Positions 9,201-16,834 of a stretch of DNA of 64,000 bases are shown in pieces. Every line of letters begins with the position of its first letter. The stretch's first letter is position 1. The position numbers and the translations under genes are program-made. The notes under the pieces were generated by a model. The model searched no databases. It was not told the origin of the DNA and saw only the letters and a list, made by a program, of their open reading frames with translations. Source of the DNA: an uncultured Bacteroidia bacterium (GTDB lineage: Bacteria > Bacteroidota > Bacteroidia > Bacteroidales > F082); NCBI GenBank assembly GCA_902800965.1, contig CADCGK010000009.1, forward strand, positions 48,880 to 112,879. The letters run 5' to 3'.

Positions 9201-9260
9201 CGTTACCACGAAGTTGATAGTTACCAAACAATGCTGGATATAATGAAGAGGATGGAGTAA
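6210..9260 (+). CDS. res: Type III restriction-modification restriction subunit (Res)
   Basis: This is the ATP-dependent translocase/endonuclease subunit of a type III R-M system, 1016 aa. It carries a superfamily 2 helicase core with Walker A ETGTGKT at 102-108, a DEPQ box at 233-236, the motif REGWDNPNVFQICTLR from about 534, and QEVGRGLRI shortly after. The C-terminal PD-(D/E)XK nuclease shows Asp945 (PDWAI) and E964-T-K966 (AETKGS). All expected catalytic residues are present, so the enzyme should be active with Mod. It starts with a TAATG overlap on TPR gene B. Its base composition matches the GC-rich ends of mod, not the AT-rich TPR genes, so mod and res probably travelled together and the TPR cassette came separately. 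Confidence 0.95.
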   Translation: MKFKFKIQQYQTDAVESTVSVFAGQPSKTNAQYRRDLGKQKQQLKAEFEEDYVGYRNADVELNASQLLENIHYQQVQNDIPLSKSLAATNGLGACSLDVEMETGTGKTYVYIKTMFEMNKRFGWSKFIVVVPSIAIREGVYKSFTMLEEHFMELYGKKARYFIYNSANLTQIDSFSSDASINVMIINVQAFNTSFKEGAANKEARIIYSKRDDFQSRRPIDVIAANRPIIIMDEPQKMEGEATQKALKNFKPLFVLNYSATHKTSHNCIYALDAYDAYKQRLVKKIQVKGITVQNLLGTQSYIYFDSIILSKNHAPVVRLEIEVKGAAATRRQLCKCEQGDSLFAVSQLPAYKDFVITEINPLTNTIYFQNGKHLRQGEVMGDVSEKAIQLIQIRETIKSHFEKERALFQQGIKTLSLFFIDEVANYKSYDADGNEVQGPLWKMFEDEYNRYLNENLTLFEDDYQKYLRRFTAAQVHNGYFSIDKKGHSIDSEVKRGKDTSDDISAYDLILKNKERLLSFDEPTRFIFSHSALREGWDNPNVFQICTLRHANSSTAKRQEVGRGLRICVDNDGNRMDKERLGDAVHDTNKLTVIANENYSSFVDALQKETKDTLRERPTQATVDYFKGVTVKVGEEKHTISEQEAASIVSYLYDNDYIDEKGNILQDYHTDMEKGTLAPMSKKLQPIEEQVHKLIQSIFDPAAFDDMVEDANGKAEVVNERLNDNAEKKEFKALWNEINHRYVYTVHYNSEELIQKAIVAINSELSVTQLKYVVTTGTQGTDDLDFTGEQSTRTKEMRDVSTSNVPYDLVGDIAKAATLTRRTVTRILKGIQRSKLYMFKNNPEEFIRKVSHIIREQKATMIVEHISYNRTENQYDSDIFTKEKSRQTVDKAYEAKKHILDYVFPDSQGERTFAEDLDKADEVCVYAKLPRSFQIPTPVGNYAPDWAIAFNDNMGVKHVFFIAETKGSMDSMQLKGVEKAKIDCAKKLFNNLSTSHVRYHEVDSYQTMLDIMKRME

Positions 9261-9270
9261 AACCATTAAC

Positions 9271-9381
9271 AAAAAAAACAGAAAACTTAGTGAAAAGGAG
9301 CAAAGACGCCTGGCCGCTTTTGAAGCGACTTGCGAGCAATACCTGCAATATGGCTACAAACACCGAGGTCTTCATTTATGA
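9271..9381 (+). pseudogene. Short remnant of a coding region, possibly a DUF3267-like N-terminus
   Basis: Between res and the promoter at 9494, one frame reads KKNRKLSEKEQRRLAAFEAT, then CEQYLQYGYKHRGLHL and a stop. The composition is protein-like (charged, amphipathic, low in stops), but no ATG precedes it in frame after the res stop. The LSEKEQRRLAAFEATCE pattern resembles the N-terminus of Bacteroidales DUF3267 putative membrane peptidases as I remember them; the membrane domain that should follow is absent. It may be the stump of a gene replaced when the R-M island arrived. The remaining bases of this 270-base gap hold nothing else I can support besides the promoter. Confidence 0.35.
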
Positions 9382-9493
9382 CCACCACACACAAGCTGGG
9401 TCAGTGATCTTCGAAAAGTAAAATCCGCCCAAAAAACCTTTGAAACGGAAAAAACCAGCCCTCAAACCACCCTGCCCTTTCAAAAAAACTTGT

Positions 9494-9501
9494 TATCTTT
9501 G
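9494..9501 (+). promoter_or_regulatory. Bacteroidota-type -7 element (TATCTTTG)
   Basis: TATCTTTG fits the Bacteroidota -7 consensus TAnnTTTG and lies 28 bases before the start codon at 9530. I see no good -33 TTTG at the usual distance, so only the -7 element is claimed. Confidence 0.6.
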
Positions 9502-9529
9502 TAGCTTCGATTTTTAAGTTACAAACGAT

Positions 9530-10009
9530 ATGTTTTTTAAAAGACTGTTTTTTTTGACGGCATGGACGCTGCTGTGGTTTCTCCCCTCCCATGCCCAAAG
9601 CGTTGAAATCCGCGCCCTCCTCACCCTCAATAACGGCGAGGAACAACTTTATGTCCTCTCCGAAAACGACCAGCTCGCCTTCGAAGGGCAAGAAACCTTG
9701 GTTATCACCACTCAAGGTCTGACCCATCGGATTAGCATTGATGACATCCGTAAAATCGAGTTTGTCGATCTTACAGGCACGAATGAAGCCCAAACTGGCG
9801 GGCCTTTCTTCTACCCCAATCCAGTAGAGAAATACGTCGCCATCGGCAACCTTGAGAACCCGCAGAACGTCCGCGTCTATTCCCTTGAAGGCCGTCTGCT
9901 TTTTGAAAAGCAAGTCAGCGCCAACGAGCCCATCGACCTTGGCAACCTACCTTCAGGACTGTATATCCTCAGAATCCTTGACAAGAACCTTAAACTGTTG
10001 AAGCTATGA
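9530..10009 (+). CDS. Small secreted protein with T9SS type A sorting domain
   Basis: The protein has 159 residues. A signal peptide (about 1-23, ending HAQ) is followed by a 60-residue module ending ISIDDIRKIEFVDL. A C-terminal domain of the Por-secretion type A family starts at FFYPNPVEKYVAIGNL and includes VRVYSLEGRLLFEKQ and LPSGLYILRI. In T9SS cargo this domain directs export through the outer membrane and is removed by PorU, so the mature product would be only about 65 residues. Its stop overlaps the start of the beta-helix gene (ATGA), and both proteins begin with a similar 'I-x-x-I-x-F' module after the signal peptide. Role unknown; coupling suggests the two secreted proteins act together. 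Confidence 0.85.
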   Translation: MFFKRLFFLTAWTLLWFLPSHAQSVEIRALLTLNNGEEQLYVLSENDQLAFEGQETLVITTQGLTHRISIDDIRKIEFVDLTGTNEAQTGGPFFYPNPVEKYVAIGNLENPQNVRVYSLEGRLLFEKQVSANEPIDLGNLPSGLYILRILDKNLKLLKL

Positions 10010-12441
10010 GAAGAGCAGCATTCATCTTGGCATGTCTGATGCTCAGCCTCGGACTCCAAGCACAAGAAAAGACCATCATCCTCCACAGCAACGGCAGTGT
10101 CTTGTACGAGACGCCTGTGAGCAATATCGGAGGCATCAATTTCATCACCAGTCCTGCTTCAGTGGTATTCAACAATAATGCCGGGGGCATCTTGAACTCC
10201 TTCCCTGTCTCCTCCATCGACAGTGTCACTTTCGGCGAATACAACATCCCTGTAGGAGATATGGTGACAATCACATTCAACGGAAACGACGCCACCATTG
10301 ACAACCCATTTGCCAACGATGGCGTGAGTGTCGAAAAAACGGGAGGCAACGTCACGGTATATTCCACAAAATATGGAGTGCCCTATTATGTCACAGGTTC
10401 TTCAACCAACGGCTCCCTGACTGTCAACAGCAACAGTGCCTTAAGCATGACGCTACATAACCTGACACTCACCAGCGGAAATACCGCTGCTGTCAATTTC
10501 GCTACAGTTTGTGAGGTTTCCCTGACAATTAGTGGCACAAACACATTGACTGACAACGCAAACAGCAGTGTCAACGGAGCACTGCATGCTGCTGGCAACC
10601 TCACCATTGGCGGTACAGGTTCGTTACGTATCACTGGCAACGCCAAACATGGCATCTTAGCCGACGGCAACCTCGTAGTCAACTCCGGAGAAATTGACAT
10701 CTTGGATACCGACAGCGACGGCATCCACGGCAACAGCGCCTTGACTTGGAATGGAGGCACACTTAGCATCGCATCCGCAGGATCCGATGGTCTTGATATC
10801 TCAGGCAACATTTCCATCACGGAGGGCAACCTCACTATTAACAACAGCACAGAGAGCTCCAGAGGCATCAAGGTATCGGGCGTCTTCAATATGTCAGGCG
10901 GAAACCTCACCATCAACACTTCAGGCAATGATGGCAAGGGCATCAAGTGCGACAGCACCCTTGTCCTTGGAGGCGGTATTATCGAAGTCAATGTCTCTGG
11001 TGAAGGCTCCAATGGCATCTCCAGCGACAGACACATCTCCGTTGAAGGAGCCGATATCACCATCGTTTCCAGTTCATACGACGGCAAGTGTTTTAAGAGC
11101 GACAACACCTTCTCAATGAGTGCTGGAAGTATCAACCTCACTCATTCTGGTGACATCTCCAAGGGCATCAAGACCGTAGGCGAAGTCAACATCAGTGGCG
11201 GTACGGTCAACATCACCGCATCGGGCAGCACCGTGCTAGAAGTTGTGAACAACCAAAATGTTCCCGCCTACTGCACCGCCATCAAGAGCGACACTGACAT
11301 CATTATTTCAGGTGGCACTTTTGAGATCGACCTTCCCACCACTAATCACGGGGGTAAGAGCATCAGTGCCGATGGCAACCTTACCATCACTGGAGGCGGT
11401 TTCACCATCGAAACCCACGGCAATGGAGCCGCCTACACCGTCTCGGGCAGCACCAAGGACTCCTACACTTCTTCCTGTCTCAAATCAGACGGCAGCATGG
11501 AGATTCTGGCTGGAACCTTCAACCTGACCAGCACAGGCACAGGTGGAAAGGGCATCAACGCTGGCGGTTCCATAAAATTAGGACAGGAAAACGCCAGCAA
11601 TGACGATCTCATTTTGAACGTCACTACCAGCGGCGAGCGCATTACCGTCACATCGGGTGGCGGATGGCCAGGTCCTGGAGGTGGCGGAGGCGACTATGCC
11701 AACCCCAAAGCAATCAAGGCACAAGGCAACCTTACGATCAACAGCGGCACCCTCCGCGTCAATTGTACCCAGACCCAAAACGAAGGTGGCGAGTGCATCG
11801 AGAGCAAAGCTGTTCTGACCATCAATGGCGGTGACATTGAGGCCTACTCCAAGAAAGACGATGCCGTGAACGCCTCATCGAGGCTGGTCATCAACGGAGG
11901 TACCTATTACGCACACAGCGACGCTAATGACGGCACCGACTGCAACGGCCAAATGGAACTCAATGGTGGCTTCTGCATTTCCAACGGCGCGTCATCACCC
12001 GAGGAAGGCTTCGACTGCGACAACAACCAGTTCAAAATCACAGGAGGCACCCACATCGGAACAGGAGGCGGCACCAGCAACCCGACCACAAGTGTCTGCA
12101 CCCAGCCCACCTTGAAAATCAACACGCAGCAGAACTACGCCATCCAAATCCTCAAATCCGACGGTACGGTGATCTGCACCTACAAATGTCCTGCCTTCAC
12201 GGGTGGCGGCGGCGGTGGCTGGCCTGGCGGTGGTGGCAACAGCATGGTGATGTTGTTCACCGACCCTCAGCTCCAAACCGGTCAGACCTACACCGTCAAA
12301 TACAACGGTACCATCAGCGGCGGCACCAACTGGAATGGTTACTACACGGGAAACGTTAGTTATTCCGGTGGCAGCCAGACCACTGTGAACGTCAACTCCA
12401 TGGTTACCACCGTGAGCGCTGGAGGCGGTGGAGGATGGTGA
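10006..12441 (+). CDS. Secreted beta-helix carbohydrate-binding protein (Cthe_2159/DUF4353-like)
   Basis: This 811-aa protein has a signal peptide (1-20, ending LQAQ) and a short N-terminal module ending IDSVTFGEY. A long run of short repeats follows (for example GNLTINSG, DSDGIHGN, GNDGKGIKC, SGGNLTI), typical of right-handed parallel beta-helices of the Cthe_2159 family, which bind polygalacturonate-like polymers. The tail is rich in Gly (GGGGGWPGGGGN) and ends GGGGGW. I see no T9SS sorting domain, so the route across the outer membrane, if any, is unclear. It overlaps the upstream CTD-bearing gene by four bases. Binding of pectin or other acidic glycans is inferred from the family. Confidence 0.85.
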   Translation: MRRAAFILACLMLSLGLQAQEKTIILHSNGSVLYETPVSNIGGINFITSPASVVFNNNAGGILNSFPVSSIDSVTFGEYNIPVGDMVTITFNGNDATIDNPFANDGVSVEKTGGNVTVYSTKYGVPYYVTGSSTNGSLTVNSNSALSMTLHNLTLTSGNTAAVNFATVCEVSLTISGTNTLTDNANSSVNGALHAAGNLTIGGTGSLRITGNAKHGILADGNLVVNSGEIDILDTDSDGIHGNSALTWNGGTLSIASAGSDGLDISGNISITEGNLTINNSTESSRGIKVSGVFNMSGGNLTINTSGNDGKGIKCDSTLVLGGGIIEVNVSGEGSNGISSDRHISVEGADITIVSSSYDGKCFKSDNTFSMSAGSINLTHSGDISKGIKTVGEVNISGGTVNITASGSTVLEVVNNQNVPAYCTAIKSDTDIIISGGTFEIDLPTTNHGGKSISADGNLTITGGGFTIETHGNGAAYTVSGSTKDSYTSSCLKSDGSMEILAGTFNLTSTGTGGKGINAGGSIKLGQENASNDDLILNVTTSGERITVTSGGGWPGPGGGGGDYANPKAIKAQGNLTINSGTLRVNCTQTQNEGGECIESKAVLTINGGDIEAYSKKDDAVNASSRLVINGGTYYAHSDANDGTDCNGQMELNGGFCISNGASSPEEGFDCDNNQFKITGGTHIGTGGGTSNPTTSVCTQPTLKINTQQNYAIQILKSDGTVICTYKCPAFTGGGGGGWPGGGGNSMVMLFTDPQLQTGQTYTVKYNGTISGGTNWNGYYTGNVSYSGGSQTTVNVNSMVTTVSAGGGGGW

Positions 12442-12472
12442 TCTTCAAGAATTAGTGATCAAGAAGTAATGA

Positions 12473-12596
12473 TCAAGAATTAGAGAAATAGAGAATTCGG
12501 ATATTTGAAAATCGCTTGCGATTTTCTCTCCAATTCTACAAAAACCAAAAACGGGAAAAACTCCATCCGATTTTTCTCTCATTCTCTAATTCTTGA
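12473..12596. repeat. Intergenic 15-bp inverted repeat enclosing a hairpin
   Basis: TCAAGAATTAGAGAA at 12473-12487 is exactly complementary in inverted orientation to TTCTCTAATTCTTGA at 12582-12596. Between them lies a perfect 9-bp hairpin (GAAAATCGC at 12507-12515 and GCGATTTTC at 12518-12526, two-base loop). GATCAAGAA-like direct repeats lie just to the left. The inner hairpin could end transcription of the beta-helix gene, although no T-run follows it directly. The whole 200-base gap between 12441 and 12644 has no coding potential I can support. Confidence 0.7.
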
Positions 12597-12608
12597 CAAA
12601 AAAATTAG

Positions 12609-12616
12609 TATCTTTG
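12609..12616 (+). promoter_or_regulatory. -7 element (TATCTTTG) of the fba operon
   Basis: TATCTTTG fits the Bacteroidota -7 consensus and lies 27 bases before the fba start. The right arm of the 15-bp inverted repeat ends just upstream (12596), so the repeat covers the expected -33 region. Confidence 0.65.
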
Positions 12617-12643
12617 TAGCTTGAATATTTTAAATCAACTATC

Positions 12644-13648
12644 ATGATCAGCTATAAAGAATTAGGCCTCGTGAACACCAGAGCGATGTTCGCCAAGGCA
12701 GTCGATGGCGGCTATGCCATCCCAGCATTCAACTTCAACAATATGGAACAGCTGCAAGCCATCATCATGGCGGCAGTGGAGACCAAGTCACCTGTCATCC
12801 TTCAAGTGTCGAAAGGCGCCCGCAACTACGCCAACCAGACCCTGCTACGCTACATGGCACAAGGTGCTGTGGAATATGCCAAGGAACTCGGTTGCGCCCA
12901 TCCCGAGATTGTGCTGCATCTCGACCACGGCGACAGCTTCGAGCTCTGCAAGTCGTGCATCGACATGGGCTTCTCGTCGGTGATGATCGACGGCTCCGCC
13001 CTGCCTTACGACGAAAACGTAGCAGTGACCAAGAAGGTTGTTGAATACGCCCATCAGTACGATGTCACCGTGGAAGGCGAGCTCGGCGTGTTGGCCGGCG
13101 TGGAAGACGAAGTAGCCGCTGAAGAGAGCCATTACACCAAACCAGAGGAAGTCATCGACTTCGTGACCAAGACTGGCGTGGACAGCTTAGCCATCTCCAT
13201 TGGAACCTCACACGGTGCCTACAAGTTCACCCCCGAACAATGCACTGTGGATCCCGCTACAGGTCGCCTCGTTCCTCCTCCGTTGGCATTCGACGTGCTT
13301 GAAGCCATCGAGAAGAAGCTTCCCGGCTTCCCCATCGTGCTTCACGGATCCAGCTCCGTGCCTCAGGAAGAGGTCGATACCATCAACAAGTACGGTGGCA
13401 GCCTGAAAGCCGCCGTGGGCATTCCTGAGGAGCAACTCCGCAAGGCTGCCAAGAGCGCGGTCTGCAAGATCAACATTGACAGCGACAGCCGCTTGGCCAT
13501 GACCGCCGCCATCCGCAAGGCCTTCGCCGAGAAACCCGCCGAGTTCGACCCGCGCAAGTACCTCGGACCTGCCCGTGACAACATGAAGAAACTCTATATA
13601 CATAAGATCGTGAATGTGTTAGGATCGAACGATAAATTATTGAATTGA
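12644..13648 (+). CDS. fba: Class II fructose-1,6-bisphosphate aldolase
   Basis: This enzyme (334 aa) reversibly cleaves fructose 1,6-bisphosphate to dihydroxyacetone phosphate and glyceraldehyde 3-phosphate in glycolysis and gluconeogenesis, in the cytoplasm, with a divalent metal. The class II pattern is visible: HLDHGD at 92-97 gives metal and catalytic ligands, and SIGTSHGAYKF and VLHGSSSVP supply the further His ligands and phosphate-binding loop. The length is usual for the Bacteroidales type. It is the first gene of a tight plus-strand run with purB, an ABC exporter and pepD; its TGA shares its final A with the ATG of purB. Confidence 0.97.
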   Translation: MISYKELGLVNTRAMFAKAVDGGYAIPAFNFNNMEQLQAIIMAAVETKSPVILQVSKGARNYANQTLLRYMAQGAVEYAKELGCAHPEIVLHLDHGDSFELCKSCIDMGFSSVMIDGSALPYDENVAVTKKVVEYAHQYDVTVEGELGVLAGVEDEVAAEESHYTKPEEVIDFVTKTGVDSLAISIGTSHGAYKFTPEQCTVDPATGRLVPPPLAFDVLEAIEKKLPGFPIVLHGSSSVPQEEVDTINKYGGSLKAAVGIPEEQLRKAAKSAVCKINIDSDSRLAMTAAIRKAFAEKPAEFDPRKYLGPARDNMKKLYIHKIVNVLGSNDKLLN

Positions 13649-14988
13649 TGGATCCATTAAAAGCCATATCCCCCATCGACGGCAGATACCACAGCAAAAC
13701 CGTCGAACTCAATGATTTCTTCTCCGAATTTGCCCTCATCCGCTACCGTGTGATGGTTGAGGTGGAGTATTTCATCGCCCTCTGCGAGATTCCATTACCA
13801 CAACTGGAAGATTTTGAAGGCGACTACGAAGACCTTCGCGCCATATACGAAGAGTTCCAGACCGAGGATGCCGAAGAGATCAAAGAAATCGAAAAGACCA
13901 CCAATCACGACGTAAAAGCGGTGGAATATTTCCTGAAACGCCAGTTCGACGAAATGGGGCTCGAGAAATGGAAAGAGTTCCTGCATTTCGGCTTGACCTC
14001 GCAAGATATCAACAACACCGCTGTGCCGCTTTCCATGATGGAAGCCCACAAGCTGGTGGTGAAGCCTGCCATCGAGGAAGTCATCGACAAGCTGAAAGGC
14101 ATGGCTAAGGAGTGGCGCGACATCCCAATGCTAGCCAAAACCCATGGCCAGCCCGCCAGCCCCACCCACCTCGGCAAGGAGATCTATGTGTTCGTAGAAC
14201 GCCTCAACGACCAGTTGCAAATGTTGAACAACGTGCCATTTACGGCTAAGTTCGGTGGTGCCACAGGTAACATGAACGCCCATAAGGTGGCCTATCCTGA
14301 CATCGACTGGCCGGCCTTTGCCAAGAGTTTCGTAGAGAAGAGCCTCAAGCTGAAACGCCAGAAGACCACCACCCAGATTGAGCATTACGACTATATGGCC
14401 GCCTACTTCGATGCCCTGCGCCGGATCAACACCATCTTGATCGACCTGTCGCGCGACATCTGGATGTACGTCTCGATGGAATACTTCAAGCAGAAGATCA
14501 AGGCTGGTGAAGTCGGCTCGTCGGCAATGCCGCATAAGGTCAACCCCATCGACTTCGAGAACGCCGAAGGCAACCTCGGCATGGCCAACGCCGTGCTTAC
14601 CTTCCTGAGCACCAAGCTGCCCATCAGCCGCTTGCAGCGCGACCTCACCGACTCTACCGTCACCCGCAACATCGGCGTGCCGATTGCCCATACGCTGATT
14701 GCGCTTAAGTCGCTGATGAAGGGCTTGGACAAACTCTTGCTTAACGAAGACAAGATCCGTCAAGACCTGCAACAAAACTACGCCGTGGTGGCCGAAGCCA
14801 TCCAGACCATCCTGCGCCGCGAGGAAATCGAAGGTGCTTACGAGCTGTTGAAGGGCCTCACCCGTACCAACAAGCACATCGACAAGGCAGCCATTGACGA
14901 GTTCATCAAGGGCTTGCCCGTCAGCAAGGAGATCAAGATGGAGCTTATGGCGATCACCCCTGAGAACTATACTGGATATAACTATTGA
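13648..14988 (+). CDS. purB: Adenylosuccinate lyase
   Basis: PurB (446 aa) catalyses two fumarate-releasing steps: SAICAR to AICAR in purine synthesis, and adenylosuccinate to AMP. The fumarase/aspartase superfamily signature SSAMPHKVNP is at about 291-300, with the catalytic-serine loop, and TSQDIN lies upstream in the active-site region. The length is close to the E. coli-type enzyme. I start at the ATG at 13648 (MDPLKAISPIDGRY), which overlaps the fba stop by one base, rather than at the TTG one codon earlier. It is followed by the ABC exporter gene two bases after its stop. Confidence 0.96.
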   Translation: MDPLKAISPIDGRYHSKTVELNDFFSEFALIRYRVMVEVEYFIALCEIPLPQLEDFEGDYEDLRAIYEEFQTEDAEEIKEIEKTTNHDVKAVEYFLKRQFDEMGLEKWKEFLHFGLTSQDINNTAVPLSMMEAHKLVVKPAIEEVIDKLKGMAKEWRDIPMLAKTHGQPASPTHLGKEIYVFVERLNDQLQMLNNVPFTAKFGGATGNMNAHKVAYPDIDWPAFAKSFVEKSLKLKRQKTTTQIEHYDYMAAYFDALRRINTILIDLSRDIWMYVSMEYFKQKIKAGEVGSSAMPHKVNPIDFENAEGNLGMANAVLTFLSTKLPISRLQRDLTDSTVTRNIGVPIAHTLIALKSLMKGLDKLLLNEDKIRQDLQQNYAVVAEAIQTILRREEIEGAYELLKGLTRTNKHIDKAAIDEFIKGLPVSKEIKMELMAITPENYTGYNY

Positions 14989-14990
14989 GC

Positions 14991-16823
14991 ATGAAGAAGA
15001 AACGCCCCTTTAACCGGCTATTGTCGTATGTGAAGCCATACTGGTTTTACATCTTCTTAAACCTGGTATTCAACCTGGTGGCGATTTTCTTCTCCCTGTT
15101 CTCGTTTGCCCTAGTGGTTCCTTTTCTGAACCTGCTTTTCCAGACCGATGCCATCGAAGCCGTAGCCCGACCCGAGTTTAGCTTCTCGTCTGATTACCTT
15201 ATCAACTACCTGAACTATCAGATGAGCAACCTCATCATTGAGAACGGTCACGGCTATGCCTTGGCTTTCATCTGTGTCTTCCTACTCGTCACCTTCTTCT
15301 TTCGCAACCTCGGTCGTTTCTGTGCCTGCTTCTTCATGGCCAAAGCCAGAGTGGGCGCCATACAGGACCTTCGAAGCGATATCTACAAGAAAATCCTTAT
15401 CCTTCCGCTCTCTTTCTACAGCAACCAGAGAAAAGGCGACATCATGGCCCGCATCACCACGGATGTACAAGAGGTGGAAGTATCCATTCTCAACTGGATT
15501 GAGATGTTGATCAAAGACCCGTTGACCATCATCTTTTACTTCGCTTTCATGGTAAGCTTAAGCCCCAAACTGACGTTGTTTGTGCTGGTGGTACTGCCTA
15601 TTGCCGGTTTGCTTATTGGAAAAGTCGGCAAGGCGCTCAAGAAGCAGTCAAAAGAAAGCCAAAACAGGCTGGCTGGCATGATATCCACCATTGAGGAAAG
15701 CATCTCCGGACTACGAATTATCAAGGGTTTCAATGCCATCCGCTATTCTAAGGAGAAGTTCGACGAACAAAACGAGCAGTATTCAAAGACCTTGGTTGGG
15801 GTGCATCGCAAACGCGAGATGAGTTCCCCGATGAGCGAGTTCCTCTCGGCCATCGTGGTGATCATTGTGCTATGGTTCGGAGGAAAGCTGATTCTTGGCG
15901 GAGGAAGCAGCATCGGGGCTGCCGATTTCATCACTTACATCGTTGTGTTTTCCCAAATTATCTCCCCTGCAAAATCCTTCTCTCAGGGTTACTACAACAT
16001 CCAAAAGGGCGTGGCTTCCGCTGAACGCATCTTTGACATCTTGGATGCAGACGAGGTGATTACCGAGAAAGAGAATGCGCTGGAGATCAAAGACTTCAAC
16101 AACGAAATTGCATATCAAAATGTCAGTTTCCGTTACGGAAAAGACGACGTGCTGAAAGACATCAATCTGAAGATCCCCAAAGGAAAAGTCGTGGCACTCG
16201 TTGGAGAAAGTGGCGGCGGTAAGTCCACCTTGGTCGATCTGCTACCCAGGTTTTATGATGTCTGTGAAGGTGAGATTCTTATTGACGGTCACGACATTCG
16301 CGATTACAAGATCAGCGATTTAAGAGGCCTAATGGGTATCGTGACCCAGGAAACCATCCTTTTTAACGACACAGTATTCAACAACATTGCATTCGGCATG
16401 GAGAATGTGTCGAAAGACGCTGTTATTGAAGCCGCCAAGATTGCCAACGCTCATGAGTTCATCATGGAGATGGAACACGGCTATGACACTGCCATCGGCG
16501 ATCGCGGCATGAACCTTTCTGGAGGACAACGGCAACGTCTCAGCATCGCACGCGCCGTGCTCAAGAATCCACCTATATTAATTTTAGACGAGGCAACCTC
16601 TTCGCTCGATACAGAGAGCGAACGTTTAGTACAGGATGCCTTGTCCAAAGTGATGAGCCAACGCACTTCCATCGTTATCGCTCACCGTCTCTCCACCATA
16701 CAGCATGCCGATGAAATCGTGGTGCTCCAAAAAGGCAAGATCATCGAGCGAGGCCAACATGAAGAATTAATCGCCTTGAATGGTGTTTACAAGAAACTTA
16801 CAGATTTACAATCGTTTAACTAA
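14991..16823 (+). CDS. MsbA-like ABC exporter (fused membrane and ATPase domains)
   Basis: A half-transporter of about 610 aa. The N-terminal domain has about six transmembrane helices (roughly residues 15-320). The C-terminal nucleotide-binding domain has Walker A GESGGGKST at 405-413, signature LSGGQ at 509-513 and Walker B ILILDE ending at D533-E534, followed by the H-loop IVIAHRLST. It should work as a homodimer in the inner membrane. Family members flip lipid A or other lipids, export peptides, or extrude drugs; the substrate cannot be read from the sequence, though a lipid flippase is the common role of this type in Bacteroidota. The ATG at 14991 is preferred over a TTG two codons earlier. 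Confidence 0.92.
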   Translation: MKKKRPFNRLLSYVKPYWFYIFLNLVFNLVAIFFSLFSFALVVPFLNLLFQTDAIEAVARPEFSFSSDYLINYLNYQMSNLIIENGHGYALAFICVFLLVTFFFRNLGRFCACFFMAKARVGAIQDLRSDIYKKILILPLSFYSNQRKGDIMARITTDVQEVEVSILNWIEMLIKDPLTIIFYFAFMVSLSPKLTLFVLVVLPIAGLLIGKVGKALKKQSKESQNRLAGMISTIEESISGLRIIKGFNAIRYSKEKFDEQNEQYSKTLVGVHRKREMSSPMSEFLSAIVVIIVLWFGGKLILGGGSSIGAADFITYIVVFSQIISPAKSFSQGYYNIQKGVASAERIFDILDADEVITEKENALEIKDFNNEIAYQNVSFRYGKDDVLKDINLKIPKGKVVALVGESGGGKSTLVDLLPRFYDVCEGEILIDGHDIRDYKISDLRGLMGIVTQETILFNDTVFNNIAFGMENVSKDAVIEAAKIANAHEFIMEMEHGYDTAIGDRGMNLSGGQRQRLSIARAVLKNPPILILDEATSSLDTESERLVQDALSKVMSQRTSIVIAHRLSTIQHADEIVVLQKGKIIERGQHEELIALNGVYKKLTDLQSFN

Positions 16824-16834
16824 AATATAAAACT

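Noticed and set aside
10751..11527. Ser/Thr/Pro-rich open frames in another frame of the beta-helix gene
   Set aside because: They arise from the repetitive ACC/AGC/GGC codons of the beta-helix repeats and have no independent start or neighbours.
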